The notes under the pieces are model-generated. The model ran no database searches and was not told the DNA's origin. It saw nothing but the letters and a program-made list of their open reading frames with translations. This document shows positions 50,071 to 62,070 of a DNA stretch of 64,000 nt, in pieces. This DNA is from Albula goreensis (lineage: Eukaryota > Chordata > Actinopteri > Albuliformes > Albulidae): NCBI GenBank assembly GCA_022829145.1, contig CM040746.1, positions 10,290,184 to 10,354,183 on the forward strand. The letters run 5' to 3'. The position numbers and the translations under genes are program-made. The number at the start of each line of letters is the position of its first letter. Positions within the stretch are counted from its first letter, which is position 1.

Positions 50071-50487
50071 GTGTGTGGCTTTCTTTTCATTCTGTTACTT
50101 TCCTAAGCAGCATGTGAGACATCGGGCAGCAGCTTCTTCCTGCAGAGTGATTGATTGGTTCAAACAAGTCAATGAGAAACAGCCGAGTGTAGATTCACCT
50201 AAGCTCATGAAACGTCATTTCAGCCATTACAAGGGTAGGCCATGGCAGGAAAGTGATGAAAGGTCTAGTCACTTCCATTCATTTCCAGGTAGGACAACAG
50301 GAAGTACACGTCAGAGAATGCTGTATTAAAAATACACTTTTATGTCAGTGCTCAAGATTTTGTCACCGGTGTCCACTTTAAACAGGTGACACAGTACAAG
50401 TAGTAGTACAAGCCACTTCCTGTTTTATGCCTCCTTGTCCAGCCTTTTCATCAATCTTTGTCTTTCTCACACACAGTCATGCAGCTA

Positions 50488-51310
50488 CACACACACACAC
50501 ACACACTTTCTCATGCACACACAAAAAAGTACACACACCCTCACTATCCCCCTCTCACATACACTCAGGTATACATACACTGCTATACCTGCACACACAT
50601 CCTTCCACCTTGCATACTTCCATCTCTATGTTGCATTCAAATAAACACACATTCCCCCTCTCAAACGCACGCGCGCACACACACACACACACACACAGAC
50701 ACACACACCTGTAACAAAGCCCCTTGTCAGCTCACCTTACATCTTATTCTGCCATTTAAAACTGGAATGATAAACAAATCTTAAACCCCAAACATGAAAG
50801 CATACCAAACATACTTTAAAGCATAAATACAAAAAAATAAGCCTCTGCCAGCAAACCTTCAAAAATAAATCAGACAAGAGCAAATCAAGGTAATTGCTTC
50901 TCTCTTTTTTTAGCTGTCGTCAGCCATGCTCTTTCTTTGAAAGGAATCAACAAACTTCCTTTTGATGTGGTCTGAAACCTGAGGCTTCTTATGCATGCAT
51001 GCACACACATACGCACACACAGATGCACACATGTATACACACAAACATATGCATGCACACACATACGCACACACAGATGCACACATGTATACACACACAA
51101 ACATATGCGTGCACACGCTCTCACACACACACACATATTTACAAAATGCACACTCATATGCACTGGTGCGCACACACACACATACTAGCAGATGTGTATA
51201 CGCACATCCACACAGACACATTGACATACATACAAACACACATGTACATCAACATGTGTGTGTACCCACAAACACATGCAAAAGCATACACACATATTAC
51301 CTTGCATGGG
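50488..51310. repeat. CA-rich low-complexity region with a 54-bp duplication
   Basis: (CA)n at 50488-50507 and 50678-50710, then long degenerate CA/TA DNA. The block gcatgcacacacatacgc at 50997 recurs at 51051, a 54-bp tandem duplication. Confidence 0.92.
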
Positions 51311-53894
51311 TACCTACATACACTTAAGCTTATTGATGTACACACAGTAATAATTTTGTGTTTAAAAGCATAATGACTTTTTATTCACTAAGTGGATAGT
51401 TAAACAGATCTAAATGTATATGTTATCTATTCAGTTATACATGTTTTCAAAGTATATACCAGTGGTGTATATTGTTTTATAGTAATTATCTTTAAATTGT
51501 TCTGTATAGACACAATTACTGGCAGTGAGTGGGGAGGACAGCATAGTTTGGGATCACTGTGGTATAAGTGTATGTAACCATTGGATGTGAGTGTGTCACT
51601 GTGACAGCCATGCCACACACACACCTAATTCAGTAAGGCCTGGTCATTGTAAAGTCATTGGCTAAAACTACAACTTCCTTTGTGTAGACAGGAGATTTTC
51701 AGAAGTATACCCAATTTAAAAATGATTATTTACTTGTAGTTCATAACCCTGACGAGAATTTCAGTTGGCACCGTTTCTTCTGTGAAATGTTAAGCCGTTG
51801 TGGGTGTTGAGTGACAGAGTGGTTGCCACTCCCCCAGTGAGCTGTTATGAAGGAGCGTTTGGGTGCCATGGAGGCCTCACGGTGAGGCTGTCCAATTGCT
51901 CTGCACCAAAAAAAAAAAACAGGCCTGGTCACAGAAGGGTGACCCGCAGCACTTTTGTGTTGGAATTGAGGGCTCACCCAATTCCATCTTCTAAACCCAC
52001 TGTCACTATGTATACGTCACTGCCATCTTCAGGAAGACTGTGAATAATGTATGCTAATCTATGGAAAATGTTTTTATGTGAATGTGTCAGCTGTTTTCAT
52101 ATGGGTAAAAATAAATGTGACATAAAAAAAAAAGTGATGGATACATGTAACATTTAATATGGTGTTAAGTACAGGTCCCTGCAGAGCTTAAAAATATTGA
52201 TTCATGGCAATAAAAATACGATATATTTATCCTTTCATCATTAATATAAATATATGTATTAAACATGACTGTGATACAGTTATGAGTTATGAATATATAA
52301 ATGTTTTCACAAACAGAAAAGTGCACCTGAATCCATTACCCAGAGGTGAAAGGTACAGGGGGAATATTAAACTGCTGTGTCAAATTTCAACTCCGTTCAA
52401 ATTCAACTCCAAATACAGAGAAATGACTACGTATCAGTCACCATTGTGGATCAAGTCTTGACTCATTGCGGTCAGCAGTTATCACAGAAAGAGAGAGCAG
52501 TGACTCTTTCTTCGTTCCCTGGGCCAGGTTTTCTAATCTGGGCTGTCAGTCTGGGGCCCAAGTGATCCCACTCAAGCTTGTTTGGATAAATAAAATGAAC
52601 CCACACTGGATTGTGAGTGATGAGCGTTCTGGCAGAGAGACTAAGGCCTCGGATCACCCGTGGTGGGTGTCACACGGTGAATCACCGGCCCCGCCTCTTA
52701 AACTAGGAAAGGCACTATATAAATACAGTATAAATACAATTTAATATACTTTTTTTTGCTTCATACTTCAAACCATCCCAAGGCTTTAAACCTGGCTCAA
52801 ATATATTTTTCAAATATTTTAACCCTGTAGATTGTTGAAAATTTGAAAATGGTCCCGTTGAGACTGAACACTCCTCCAAACCGAAACGGTGTAAAAGTTG
52901 TGTGAAAGTTGTGTTGAATATTAGATTAACAGAATATATGCTTTTTATTTAACCGTAAGCATTCTGCTGCGGGAAGTTTAGCTGGTCTCGAAAGGGTCAA
53001 AGCATTTCAGCTCAAGTACTTTATCCCCGGGTCTGATTACAGAAACGTTATGTTAGCTGGCAGTAATGAAGCGAGAAGATAAGCAGCCAAGACAAAATAG
53101 TGACAGCGCAGATGAAACAAATGCGCATAATTGTTTTTTTTAGGGTTTTGTTTTTTTTCTGTGCTTGTCTCAGGGAGCTGTTCGTATGCAACAGAGCTGA
53201 ACACTTCTGCCATGCTGTTGGCAGACTTCCTCCAGATATTCAGCTGTATGTGTGAGTGCATGCGTGCGTGTGTTTTCATGTTTCTTATGGATGCCAAAAA
53301 AACAAATTCTACCACAGTTCAAACGGATGCATGCAATCAGGAAAGATTATAAAAAGAGGTTTCAGCGTTGAAAATATGTTCAAGGAATCCCGCCCCACAG
53401 AAAACGCATAAGGGCCTTGGAATGCCAGATGGTCTTTAAACAAAAAAAAATTAAAAAGAATGAAAAAAGAAATTAAGCAAGAAAGACACCATTGTTTCAG
53501 GGGTGGGTAGGTGTGTAAACATCTGCATTTTGTGTCGTGTTGCGCAATGCGATAGAAGAGCATAATGGTCGAGGACTGATTCGGTATCAGGGTATTTTAT
53601 TTTTTATTTTACGCAGATGCTCTGGAAAATGTTATCTGCTTACGCACGTTGATGAAATCACTGCTCGAGATGTGCGTGCGTACTTTCAGGCTCCTGCTAC
53701 TTAAAAAAGAAAATACTGCCTATTATTTTATTCTGATTGGATTGTATCCCTGATTTAGGTGCCCAGTTTTTGTTGAATCAAACAAGAGATTGTGTCGCCA
53801 ATCAGATATTATGGGTGATTGAGTGACCAGATGTAGAGAGCCAGTGTTTTTTGTTACTAATTAATTAATTAATTTTTTTAATTTGACACTGATG

Positions 53895-54015
53895 GGATCT
53901 TTAATGACTGTATGAGTAATGTGTCATCCAAAGGACTTCATCTCCTCTCAAGTGCTTTGCTCATGAGTGCAATGGCAAGCGCAGCTCTCTGACCGTTATG
54001 CCACACTGCCGCTGC
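53895..54015 (-). mobile_element. SINE head fragment
   Basis: The minus strand reads gcagtgtggcataacggtca followed by gagagctgcgcttgccattg and cactcatgagcaaagcactt, like the 5' part of the window's other tRNA-SINEs. The B-box is poor and the tail is absent or displaced. Confidence 0.5.
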
Positions 54016-54263
54016 TAGCATTGGGCATACATGCATATGTGGTATATTTCTCGCTAAACTATTGTCCCTGTTGTTGTTTGTCCATTACACCCACTAAACA
54101 TCTTGGCATTACATCTGACTTTGAGCCTCTTTTTTATGCCAAAAATTTGACATGCGAGTTCAGCTTCATCAGATTGACTGTGTGCCCATGCTTAACAATG
54201 CTTGGTGTGTTTTGATCCTTATGCCAGTTTGGTTGCTAACAGGCCACGTTGGTCTCTGCACAA

Positions 54264-54265
<2 letters not shown>

Positions 54266-54302
<37 letters not shown>
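54266..54302. repeat. (AC)n microsatellite
   Basis: About 18 AC dinucleotides. Confidence 0.95.
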
Positions 54303-54303
<1 letters not shown>

Positions 54304-54304
<1 letters not shown>

Positions 54305-56310
54305 CACCCACGATGGGAGGCACTGAGAAAGGTCTTCGCTTAAATCTTTATTGAAAGGTATGAAATGGCTGTAATTTTATCCAGCTTGTCGAGCAAGGGA
54401 AATGATTAAGAATTGTAAGCGCTTTTTTTTCTTTCATATTTACGAGAAGGAGGCCGAAGTGCAGGTTGGATTGTCGGCCGTAATACTACAGCGGTCTGAG
54501 GTGGCTCCACTTGCTCGCCCAGAATGTCTTGTGTCTTACAATTTTTAGTTTGTCATTGTTATACATGTTTCTTTTTTATTCTCCTACTTTTTCCCCCTTT
54601 CTTCCCATCCTACAAGCAACCAAACTTGTTGATATCCTGCTAGCACCCTGTCAAGTTGAAGAGGATAAGCCAGAAGCATGTTCCTGCCCCTGATTCGTGT
54701 GACAGCTAAACTTGCTTCTCTCCACATTATATACGCACCACCAATCACATACTGCCCATATCGGCAGAGGTTTACTGGATCAGCATATACTCGGTCTGTG
54801 CATCCGCAGGTGCCTGACCTAACCAGTAGTGGCCGCTAGAGGGAAATGAGAGCACTGAAAGTAGCCAATTTTCCACCATCATCCCCTGGGGAGGCTGAGC
54901 TATTTGTTGCTAATGTGGTCTACTGTGGCACACCTGGGACTCAAGCACTCAGTTACAGGGTTTATGCTTGCTTTGAAACTATACCTTTATTTTTAATATT
55001 TAACCATACTATCGACCATCATTAGCCTATGACATTAACATCAAGTCAATGACTCCCTTTTCTAGAAGTCCAAATTAGGGTCCGACCAGCCAAGGTTACT
55101 GTTTTTTCTTTCTTTCAGCTCCTCAGGCTGCATGTATCTTTGTAGTTAATGGATACTCAAAATAGACCAAACGTTTTATTTTTTTTCTTTCCTTTCAAGA
55201 CATTGTTGGCTCTAAGCTAAGAGTGGGTCCCATTTGAATGGAATCCAGAATGCAGAGAGATCTCAGAGCTGTGGAATTTCTCCTGCAAGCCTACCCACCT
55301 GCATCCTGGCGCTGCTTTTATTCTTATTTATTTATTTATTTTATATTTGTTTTATGTGGCCATTTTAACCAGAGGCCAGGTTTCACTGTACGCTTCTGAA
55401 AGTCACAGCTACAGTAATGCACCTTTCAAATTCTCACTTGTGGCTGATATAACATTGTTGCATGGGATTTTAAAACGAGAAGTTCTTATTTCACAGAGCT
55501 TTACTTTTTTGTAGAAGAGATAAGGCTCTCTTTATACTAGCAAAATCTATTCCATTATCCTTAGCTGCTAAGTTGAAATAATTATTGTAGATTATAGATA
55601 CGATTAATTGAAATACCTAATCTAATTCTGACATGTTACTGACAATGACAAGAGAAATGTCTGTTTTCATCAACATCATGAAAACTTGAATTTCATACAA
55701 GTATATGTTCTGCTGTCAATAAAATGTGTCTATTAAAAAAAATTATAACTAAGATATCTGCAGCAATCCATTCAGATGTAACCTGCATAAGTAACTGTGT
55801 CTGAAATGTGGGCAAAGTGACCTTACAGACCGGTATGACTTAGGCCATTAGGTGGTGTCAGTAGGCAGATGGTCCACAGTACATCCACAGTGAGATGATC
55901 AATGAATTAAACACAGAAGAGCTTGGGAAGCTGGCACAGGAAAGAGCAGATGCTGTAATGTAGTCAATCTTCAATGATCAATGGTTCATCTTTCATGTAG
56001 TGGATAACCACTAATGAAGGCTTCTTAGACCATCTGTCATTTAAACAAAAACATGTTAAAACAAAGTTGAGAAATCCAACTATTTTTAGTCCAGAGTGGA
56101 GCAAATTATTTTGTGGAAAAACTGATGTTTTGACTAATCAGTGAGTAGAGTGTTTCTCTGTGTTTTTCTCTGGGTGATAAAGTGGTCACTTTAAATATGG
56201 TTGAAAAGCATTTTAATCCAGTTAGCTCTTTAAAAAATATATATAAAGGTGTTGAGTGGTGTAAAATAGTGTAAACTGATGCTGTGGCTTAGAGATACTG
56301 CACAGTCAAG
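54304..56310. other. eda: Intron 2 DNA without supportable genes
   Basis: AT-rich, with short TTTA-type repeats near 55322-55345. No exon, RNA or mobile element recognised. Confidence 0.45.
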
Positions 56311-56312
56311 TC

Positions 56313-56330
56313 TTTTTTTTTTTTTTTTTT
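56313..56330. repeat. Poly(T) run
   Basis: Eighteen consecutive Ts. Confidence 0.9.
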
Positions 56331-57356
56331 GTCAGAACCTGAGCGGAGAAACCGGATTGACCTTCCAAAAACAGGCCTCCTTTTTAAGTGGTGTAACTCT
56401 CTAAACAAAGACATGCGGTAAAACCTTTCATGGCACCGCGGGATTCTGGGAAAGGAGAACACTTGCAGAAATAAATATTTCTTTCTAGGGACATCAGCAC
56501 CTGCTGATTGTAATTGTGCCAAGATGGGGCTTGGAGCCGCAAAAACGCAAACAGACTACTTTTACGTGCTTGTTAAATTAAAGTGTTAGTCATTGATGAA
56601 AGTGCTGGATTAATGTTTGAGGTATGTTACCTCAATATGTCTACAGAAGAAGCATTTGCCTCTACTGTTTATTGTTAGGGGTTTTTTTGGGGGGAGGGGG
56701 GTAAAATTTCAAACTGGCCCATGTGGTTCACTTATAAACCCAAAGACCTTTTTAATGAAACCTAAAATTGGAGTGTATCGATAATGCTGCAGATTTATTT
56801 TTGGATTCATTATTGAAGGATTTTTGGTGGGCTGTTGGCACCTTAGTCAAAGAAAAATGTTGTCTTCTTGCTGGATTGTGAATGACGTAAAAGTGTCTGT
56901 TACATTCAGGATTTTTTGAGTTTTGCGGAAGGGCAAGGCATTGTCAGTTTTTTTCTTTTTGAAATATATTTTGCATACATTCAGTTCTTCTATCTGCTGT
57001 TTTGAGAATTACTGGCATAGTTCTGTATGTGCTGCCCACACTGTCAGAGTAAGAAGTTATTAGCGGAGAATTTGCCAGAATGTCCTTTCTCTTTCATGTT
57101 AGATGCACTTTGCCTTCATAAATATGCAATTTGCCTTGCAAGCTTTTTTTAACAACAGATGTGTTTTTGTAGTACGCGTTGTGAAAATGTGTTTTCAATC
57201 TCAAAGCTGTCTTTGATGGTAATTTGTTCCATTCATTAACCAGTTTTACCACTTTTTTTTTAATCACAATGTGTTCGCAGATGAAAGTGCAATTTCATTC
57301 CATAGATCGAATCCTACAAGTGTAAAGGCCCTTCAGATCCAATCATGCTTAGGGCA

Positions 57357-57395
57357 GATTGATTGATTGATTGATTGATAGATTGATTGATTGAT
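57357..57395. repeat. (GATT)n microsatellite
   Basis: Nine or so GATT units with one GATA interruption, directly before the CCAAT-bearing minisatellite. Confidence 0.95.
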
Positions 57396-57401
57396 GCTAC
57401 A

Positions 57402-57570
57402 GCCAATCGGGTATAACCCTGGCTGCCAGCCAATCACATATCACCCTGTAGGGCTTCTGGTCAATGATGTGCCACCCTCCATGGCTGTCAGCCAATCATT
57501 CACCACCCTGCGGGGCAGCTGGCAAATCAAGTACCACCCTGTGGGGCTGCTGACTTATCAGGTCTGGCTC
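57402..57570 (+). repeat. Degenerate 31-bp minisatellite containing CCAAT boxes
   Basis: About five to six units of roughly 27-31 bp with consensus agccaatca...caccctgyggggctg. CCAAT lies at 57403, 57430 and 57492; the other units carry tcaat (57461) or caaat (57523) at the equivalent position. Units have diverged by substitution, so the array is old. Confidence 0.82.
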
Positions 57571-57574
57571 TGTC

Positions 57575-59110
57575 AGAACTCGGTCTCAACAGGATTGTCC
57601 CACACCAAAAGCCTTTTAAGCAGGTGGCCGTCAAATCTGGTTTTCATACCGAATATGTAATCCTTGGACAGGCCATGAAGGGTAGACAATAAAATGTAAT
57701 AAAACTTGCAACAACTGTTTGAAGCATGATAGCTCATTGTGTATAAATTATTCTGGATTGAGGTGTAAACTGCCTACTTCAAGAGAAAAGGGTTGCAATC
57801 CAAAGCATTATTTAATACCATGATCTCTCTAAAAATGTCTGAAAAAATAATGTTCATAAACAACTGCAAGTTATGCAATAATTAATTTACTCACACAAAT
57901 AATGAGGAGGGTTGAAGCACTTTTGTTTTCAATACTAGCTTTAAGACACTTGTTGTTTGTCTTAATTTGTTCTTTGTTGTAAGCTTGAAAATCTGCTTCA
58001 GCTTGTAAGGAAGATCCTGTTGACACCGTTTATACACAAGTCTCAGTTCTGGGTTGGGTTGTGTTTACCAAGGCATGATGTAATTTTGATTGTTCAGGAC
58101 AAGTGTTTATGAGCCGGAGGGAGGGAAATGCTTGGCATGGAGAGATGATTACATGGGTGTAATTGCTTTGACTTTTCACTTCAACCTGTGCGTGTTTTTG
58201 TTCGCACAAACAAACCGAGGGAAATGGGATCTGAAGACTTCCGCCAAACACACGGTTACCGGGCGACGTCATTTCACAGTTCTCACCCCCCCTGCGGCGC
58301 TAACCGTGGCAAAGACAAGGGGCCCCCTGGCACCCAACCTTCCCTATCTGGCAGGAAACGTCCCAGCTGAAAGATTTGACGAGCAGGAGAAACCGGATCG
58401 CCTGATGGCTCCCGGTGCCTCAGTCTTGGCACGGGAAGTCATTTAAATATTCCGATCTGAAATGTAAACACTTCAAAATGGTACAGGATCACGCAGGGAC
58501 AGGGAGCTGTTGACTGACATTTCTTCGTCGAGGACATCGGATGAACATTGATTGTTTGGTTATGACAGGTGCGGTATGTGGAGGGGGATTGCTGCAGCTC
58601 ACCATGCCAATCGAGAGATTCCCAGTGCATGCTGGGATTGAGTCGGTCTCAGTCCCCCCGTTGTTGGAGCGCTGAAACAGACCACACCATGAGAACCTTG
58701 TGACCATGTGCTCTGATCTCATTTCTGTATCCCATAACCATGATATATCTTGGACTTATGATATGCAAACTTGGTAGCGCAAAAATGTGTAAATTGGAAA
58801 CTCTTGACTTGAAAAGAGTTTGTTAAAAAGAAGGTTGTTTGTTTCGTCACTGTTTTTAGATTAAACAAACATGCAGCATTGCTTTAGTGCAAATTTCTTT
58901 GCTTATTGTCCATCAAGAAAGGACTAACCAAGGTTCAAAAATGGCTTTAAATTTCACCAAATGAAAAGGTGTCAAAATCTAAAAGGACATAAAGCAATGC
59001 TTTATATAGACCTTCATATTTTGCATAGTTTCATCATTGCTGTAGTCACAGTATACAGAAATTGAGAGAATCAGACGGTTTAAGACCAGAGGGACATTGA
59101 TTGGATTTCT
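57575..59110. other. eda: Intron 2 DNA without supportable genes
   Basis: Includes a short CpG-richer patch (58230-58400) with a CRE-like gacgtcat (58264-58271). No coding exon is supported. Confidence 0.4.
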
Positions 59111-59113
59111 GGT

Positions 59114-59135
59114 TTGTGTGTGTGTGTGTGAGTGT

Positions 59136-59186
<51 letters not shown>

Positions 59187-59234
59187 CGTGCGTGTGTGTG
59201 TGTGTGTGTGTGCGTGCGTGCGTGTGTGTGTGTG
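59114..59234. repeat. (GT)n/(GC) long alternating tract
   Basis: About 120 bp of alternating purine-pyrimidine, with tgcgtgcgtgcg blocks that favour Z-DNA. Confidence 0.95.
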
Positions 59235-60673
59235 GGAGCGAGGAGGGAGTGCTTGTCTATTTTCCTAAATTAAATGAGGTTGCAGCACTACAACAGGCAT
59301 TTATGAATATAGAACAATAGCATAAGAAAAACAGAAACACATAATTACAAGAACAGGTCATTCAGCTAAGCTTATTTAAAAACCAAGAGGCTTGCCAAGA
59401 TTGAAGGCACAATTTAATTTTAAAGTTTGCATCCCTTTGCCCCCCTCCCCTCAAGTGGAAAGACAGTAAGAAACATTTAAGGAAGTCTGTTTTACACATG
59501 CAGTATTCTTAAATGCTGGAGATTTTTCTAGAGTTCATCGTGGCCCTTGTTTTCAGCCCATTCTTCTGCGGTTCCCTTGGTCCCCATTGCAGGTAAGCCG
59601 CACTGCTCATTCAGTTTCGCTCTTCAAAGCATGCTTTAGACCAAACGGGAACCACTCATCTGGAACAAATACAGACGCAGAGCTCGAACCCAAAAAACCC
59701 AGATCGCACCACCGTCCCCTTGTGTTGACCTTTAGCGTACCAAGAGAAAGGGCCAGATGTAGCGTGAGAAGGTTTGCAGACGAAACAGAACAGAAAAAGG
59801 GGGTGGAAAAAACCACCAGTTGGGGAAAAAATGGACAAAAATCAAGGCGTTTATTGAACAAACAAACAGCTTGATGAAAAGCCCACGAGAGCAATCCGGC
59901 TAAGCTGGGCACTCGGGTCGGATGTTCTGAGGTCATCGACCAACGTCTCCCAGCAACGGTCGGTATTGCTTATCGTTTGAAAGCCGGTCGACGTTCCTCT
60001 GAAGATGGGGCAGATTGTGTTTGGGTTTGTTTTGTTTGTGCACATCCAGCGATCCATACATTTACCCTTCAAGATGCATGAACCTGGAACCTGTAATCGA
60101 ATCCAGCAGGTTTTCTCAAGACCTTTTAAGAGACAACTGGATTTTGTGTGCTTTTTCACATCAACACAGTTCTTCCTGGTTCAGTTGGCCTTACAGTGGG
60201 GTGGTACGATGAACACCCCCCACCCCCCCAGGGAAAAAGGAAACATTATACCTTTTTTCCAAGCACAAAACTGCTAACATCCCCGATTCATGTTTAAGGG
60301 CGCAGCAGAATTGCTTTTAGGGGCAAACGGGGGCGAACTCCAATTGGTGTTTGATCAGTAAGGCCCCGTGCTTTGACCCTATGACAGCATGCCAAACACA
60401 TAGACTTACCAGCCCTCTCAAGAGTCCTTGGATGGAGTAAGACCCACTTCCGTCTTTCCGGTACAAGTGTACCACATGTCTCAAGTGGTAATTGTTTGTA
60501 ATTAAATTGCTGCAGCATTTACATCTTGACTGCTGGGAGTCCTGATTGAGTTATGAACATCATCCGCAAGTGGCAAAGGCCTGTTTTTCAGTTGTTGTTT
60601 TTTTTTGCCAATAATTGCATCCTCTGAAAGACCTACCTTTCATAAACAGTATGGGTCTGGACAATCTCTGCAC

Positions 60674-60675
<2 letters not shown>

Positions 60676-60749
<74 letters not shown>
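60676..60749. repeat. (GT)37 microsatellite
   Basis: Seventy-four bases of uninterrupted GT, the longest pure dinucleotide repeat in the window and likely to be polymorphic. Confidence 0.97.
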
Positions 60750-60750
<1 letters not shown>

Positions 60751-61739
60751 ACATGTATGTGTCTGTGTCTCTGCCTGTCTTTGTATTGCTCTAGTTTATG
60801 CATCTGTGTCCATCTGTGTACATGTATCGATGAATGTGTGTGTGTATCACAGGTTATAACTGCATTATGAGGACCACCTGTTCCATCATAAGTGTCCCAG
60901 TTGTTAGTCAGTGTCATCGAGCACAGATATTGGGGTCATCCCGGGTTTGATCCTGGCCTATGCCTTTGACCTGACTGGGACCCCACATTTCTACAGCTCT
61001 GTATTTCCTGTAGTGTGGAAAATATTCAGTGATTCAAAGGTTATGATAGTGAAAGGAACAATTCTGAATGCTTAAGTCCAGCTCCAGTTTTAACAGTACT
61101 TTAATTTTTGGCTTATTGCACCCCCTATGGAAATTTGGAAAAATTACAGGCATGTAGAATATCATCTTTGAGAACGTAACATTGAAATGAATAACCAGAG
61201 TTACAAAAATACCTGTCAACAAAAAAGCAAGAAACTGAAAACCCAAAAACTGATAAATAACACAGTTATGCAATCCAAATTAATTAGTAATATTAACAGT
61301 AATAGACATGTTATAATAATAAATGATTTCCTATCAGTGAAAAATTCAGAACTTAAAATTTGTGTATTTTCATGTCCCTTTCAGAGTTCAAAAAGACCCC
61401 CATTCCCAGTTCGTGTTTATCTTCAGTGCTGTACTGTAATATATGTGCAAAAGCTTCCCCTGAGAGCTGTTCTGGACTGTCAGAATAAAAATGTCAACTT
61501 CCGGATATTAAGTGTCTAGAATGTTCTATGCACCTGGCTTAGGGTTGCACTGTTACTCTGTCATTGGTAAGAAGAGAACAAACTAGGAAAACAAAACCAA
61601 ATGGACATGAGGAGGTCACAGAGTGACACATCCCATCAAGAGTGTTGTCAGTCTTGAACTATCCTGCCTTGTTAGTCTAAGAGGTGTTGGTGTCCTGTAT
61701 CTGGTCTCATTTGTCTTCTTTCCTTTTTCCCCTCCCCAG

Positions 61740-61778
61740 AGTCAAATGGAAAGAAGAAAGAGAAGAAAAGGGAAAAAG
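61740..61778 (+). CDS. eda: Ectodysplasin A, exon 3 (lysine-rich micro-exon)
   Basis: A 39-bp exon between a strong acceptor (long pyrimidine tract ending ccccag) and donor gtacag. It takes the phase-1 base left by exon 2 to make Glu137, then reads SNGKKKEKKREK (138-149), and ends with one base of the next codon, a G, as needed for the first Gly of the collagen-like Gly-X-Y segment. In mammalian EDA the matching exon is, from memory, only 24 bp with the same phases and encodes a similar PVKNKKK stretch, so this fish copy is five codons longer. The basic linker lies between the furin site and the collagen domain; a role in matrix or heparan sulfate binding is inference. The following exons lie beyond the window. 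Confidence 0.82.
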
Positions 61779-62070
61779 GTACAGATGAAACATTTTGGTG
61801 TTTTTAATCAATGACAATAAATGAATAGATTTCTGTTACATATAATCAAGCATCATCACTTACATAGGATTTTAGACACTTAACAGGACAGCACATGACA
61901 GTGATTTGTTTTTTTATACCATTGCAACCAATTATGTATCTGTGTAACTGCTCATAAATATTTGATGTGCCTTTCAATGCAGAATGAATCATGGTTAGAT
62001 ATTGTGCTCAGTGTCGGCTTTAAGTAAGGAAAAGATCTTTTGTCTCAAACCTTTTCCGTTTGAGATGTTA
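61779..62070 (+). other. eda: Start of eda intron 3
   Basis: Begins with donor gtacag after exon 3. The sequence is AT-rich and unremarkable up to the 3' end of a minus-strand LINE near 62071. No Gly-X-Y coding repeat is present between here and base 64000, so the collagen-like exon is outside the window. Confidence 0.7.

Larger units (their letters stand above)
50071..61739 (+). other. eda: eda intron 2 (11.7 kb)
   Basis: Lies between the donor after exon 2 and the acceptor of the 39-bp exon 3. It holds CA-rich low-complexity DNA (50488-51310), (AC)n at 54266-54302, a SINE head at about 53895-54015, a CCAAT-bearing minisatellite (57402-57570), and long (GT)n tracts at 59114-59234 and 60676-60749. 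The remaining unique DNA (for example 54304-56310 and 57570-59110) shows no coding signal that I can support. Confidence 0.8.

Noticed and set aside
50427-51373. Several overlapping His/Thr- or Cys/Val-rich frames
   Set aside because: All are translations of CA-rich low-complexity DNA.
58254-58271. RFX X-box-like sequence beside a CRE-like site; a second X-box-like match at 59944-59956
   Set aside because: The X-box consensus is so degenerate that a match is expected by chance every several hundred bases, so two in intron 2 mean nothing without conservation.
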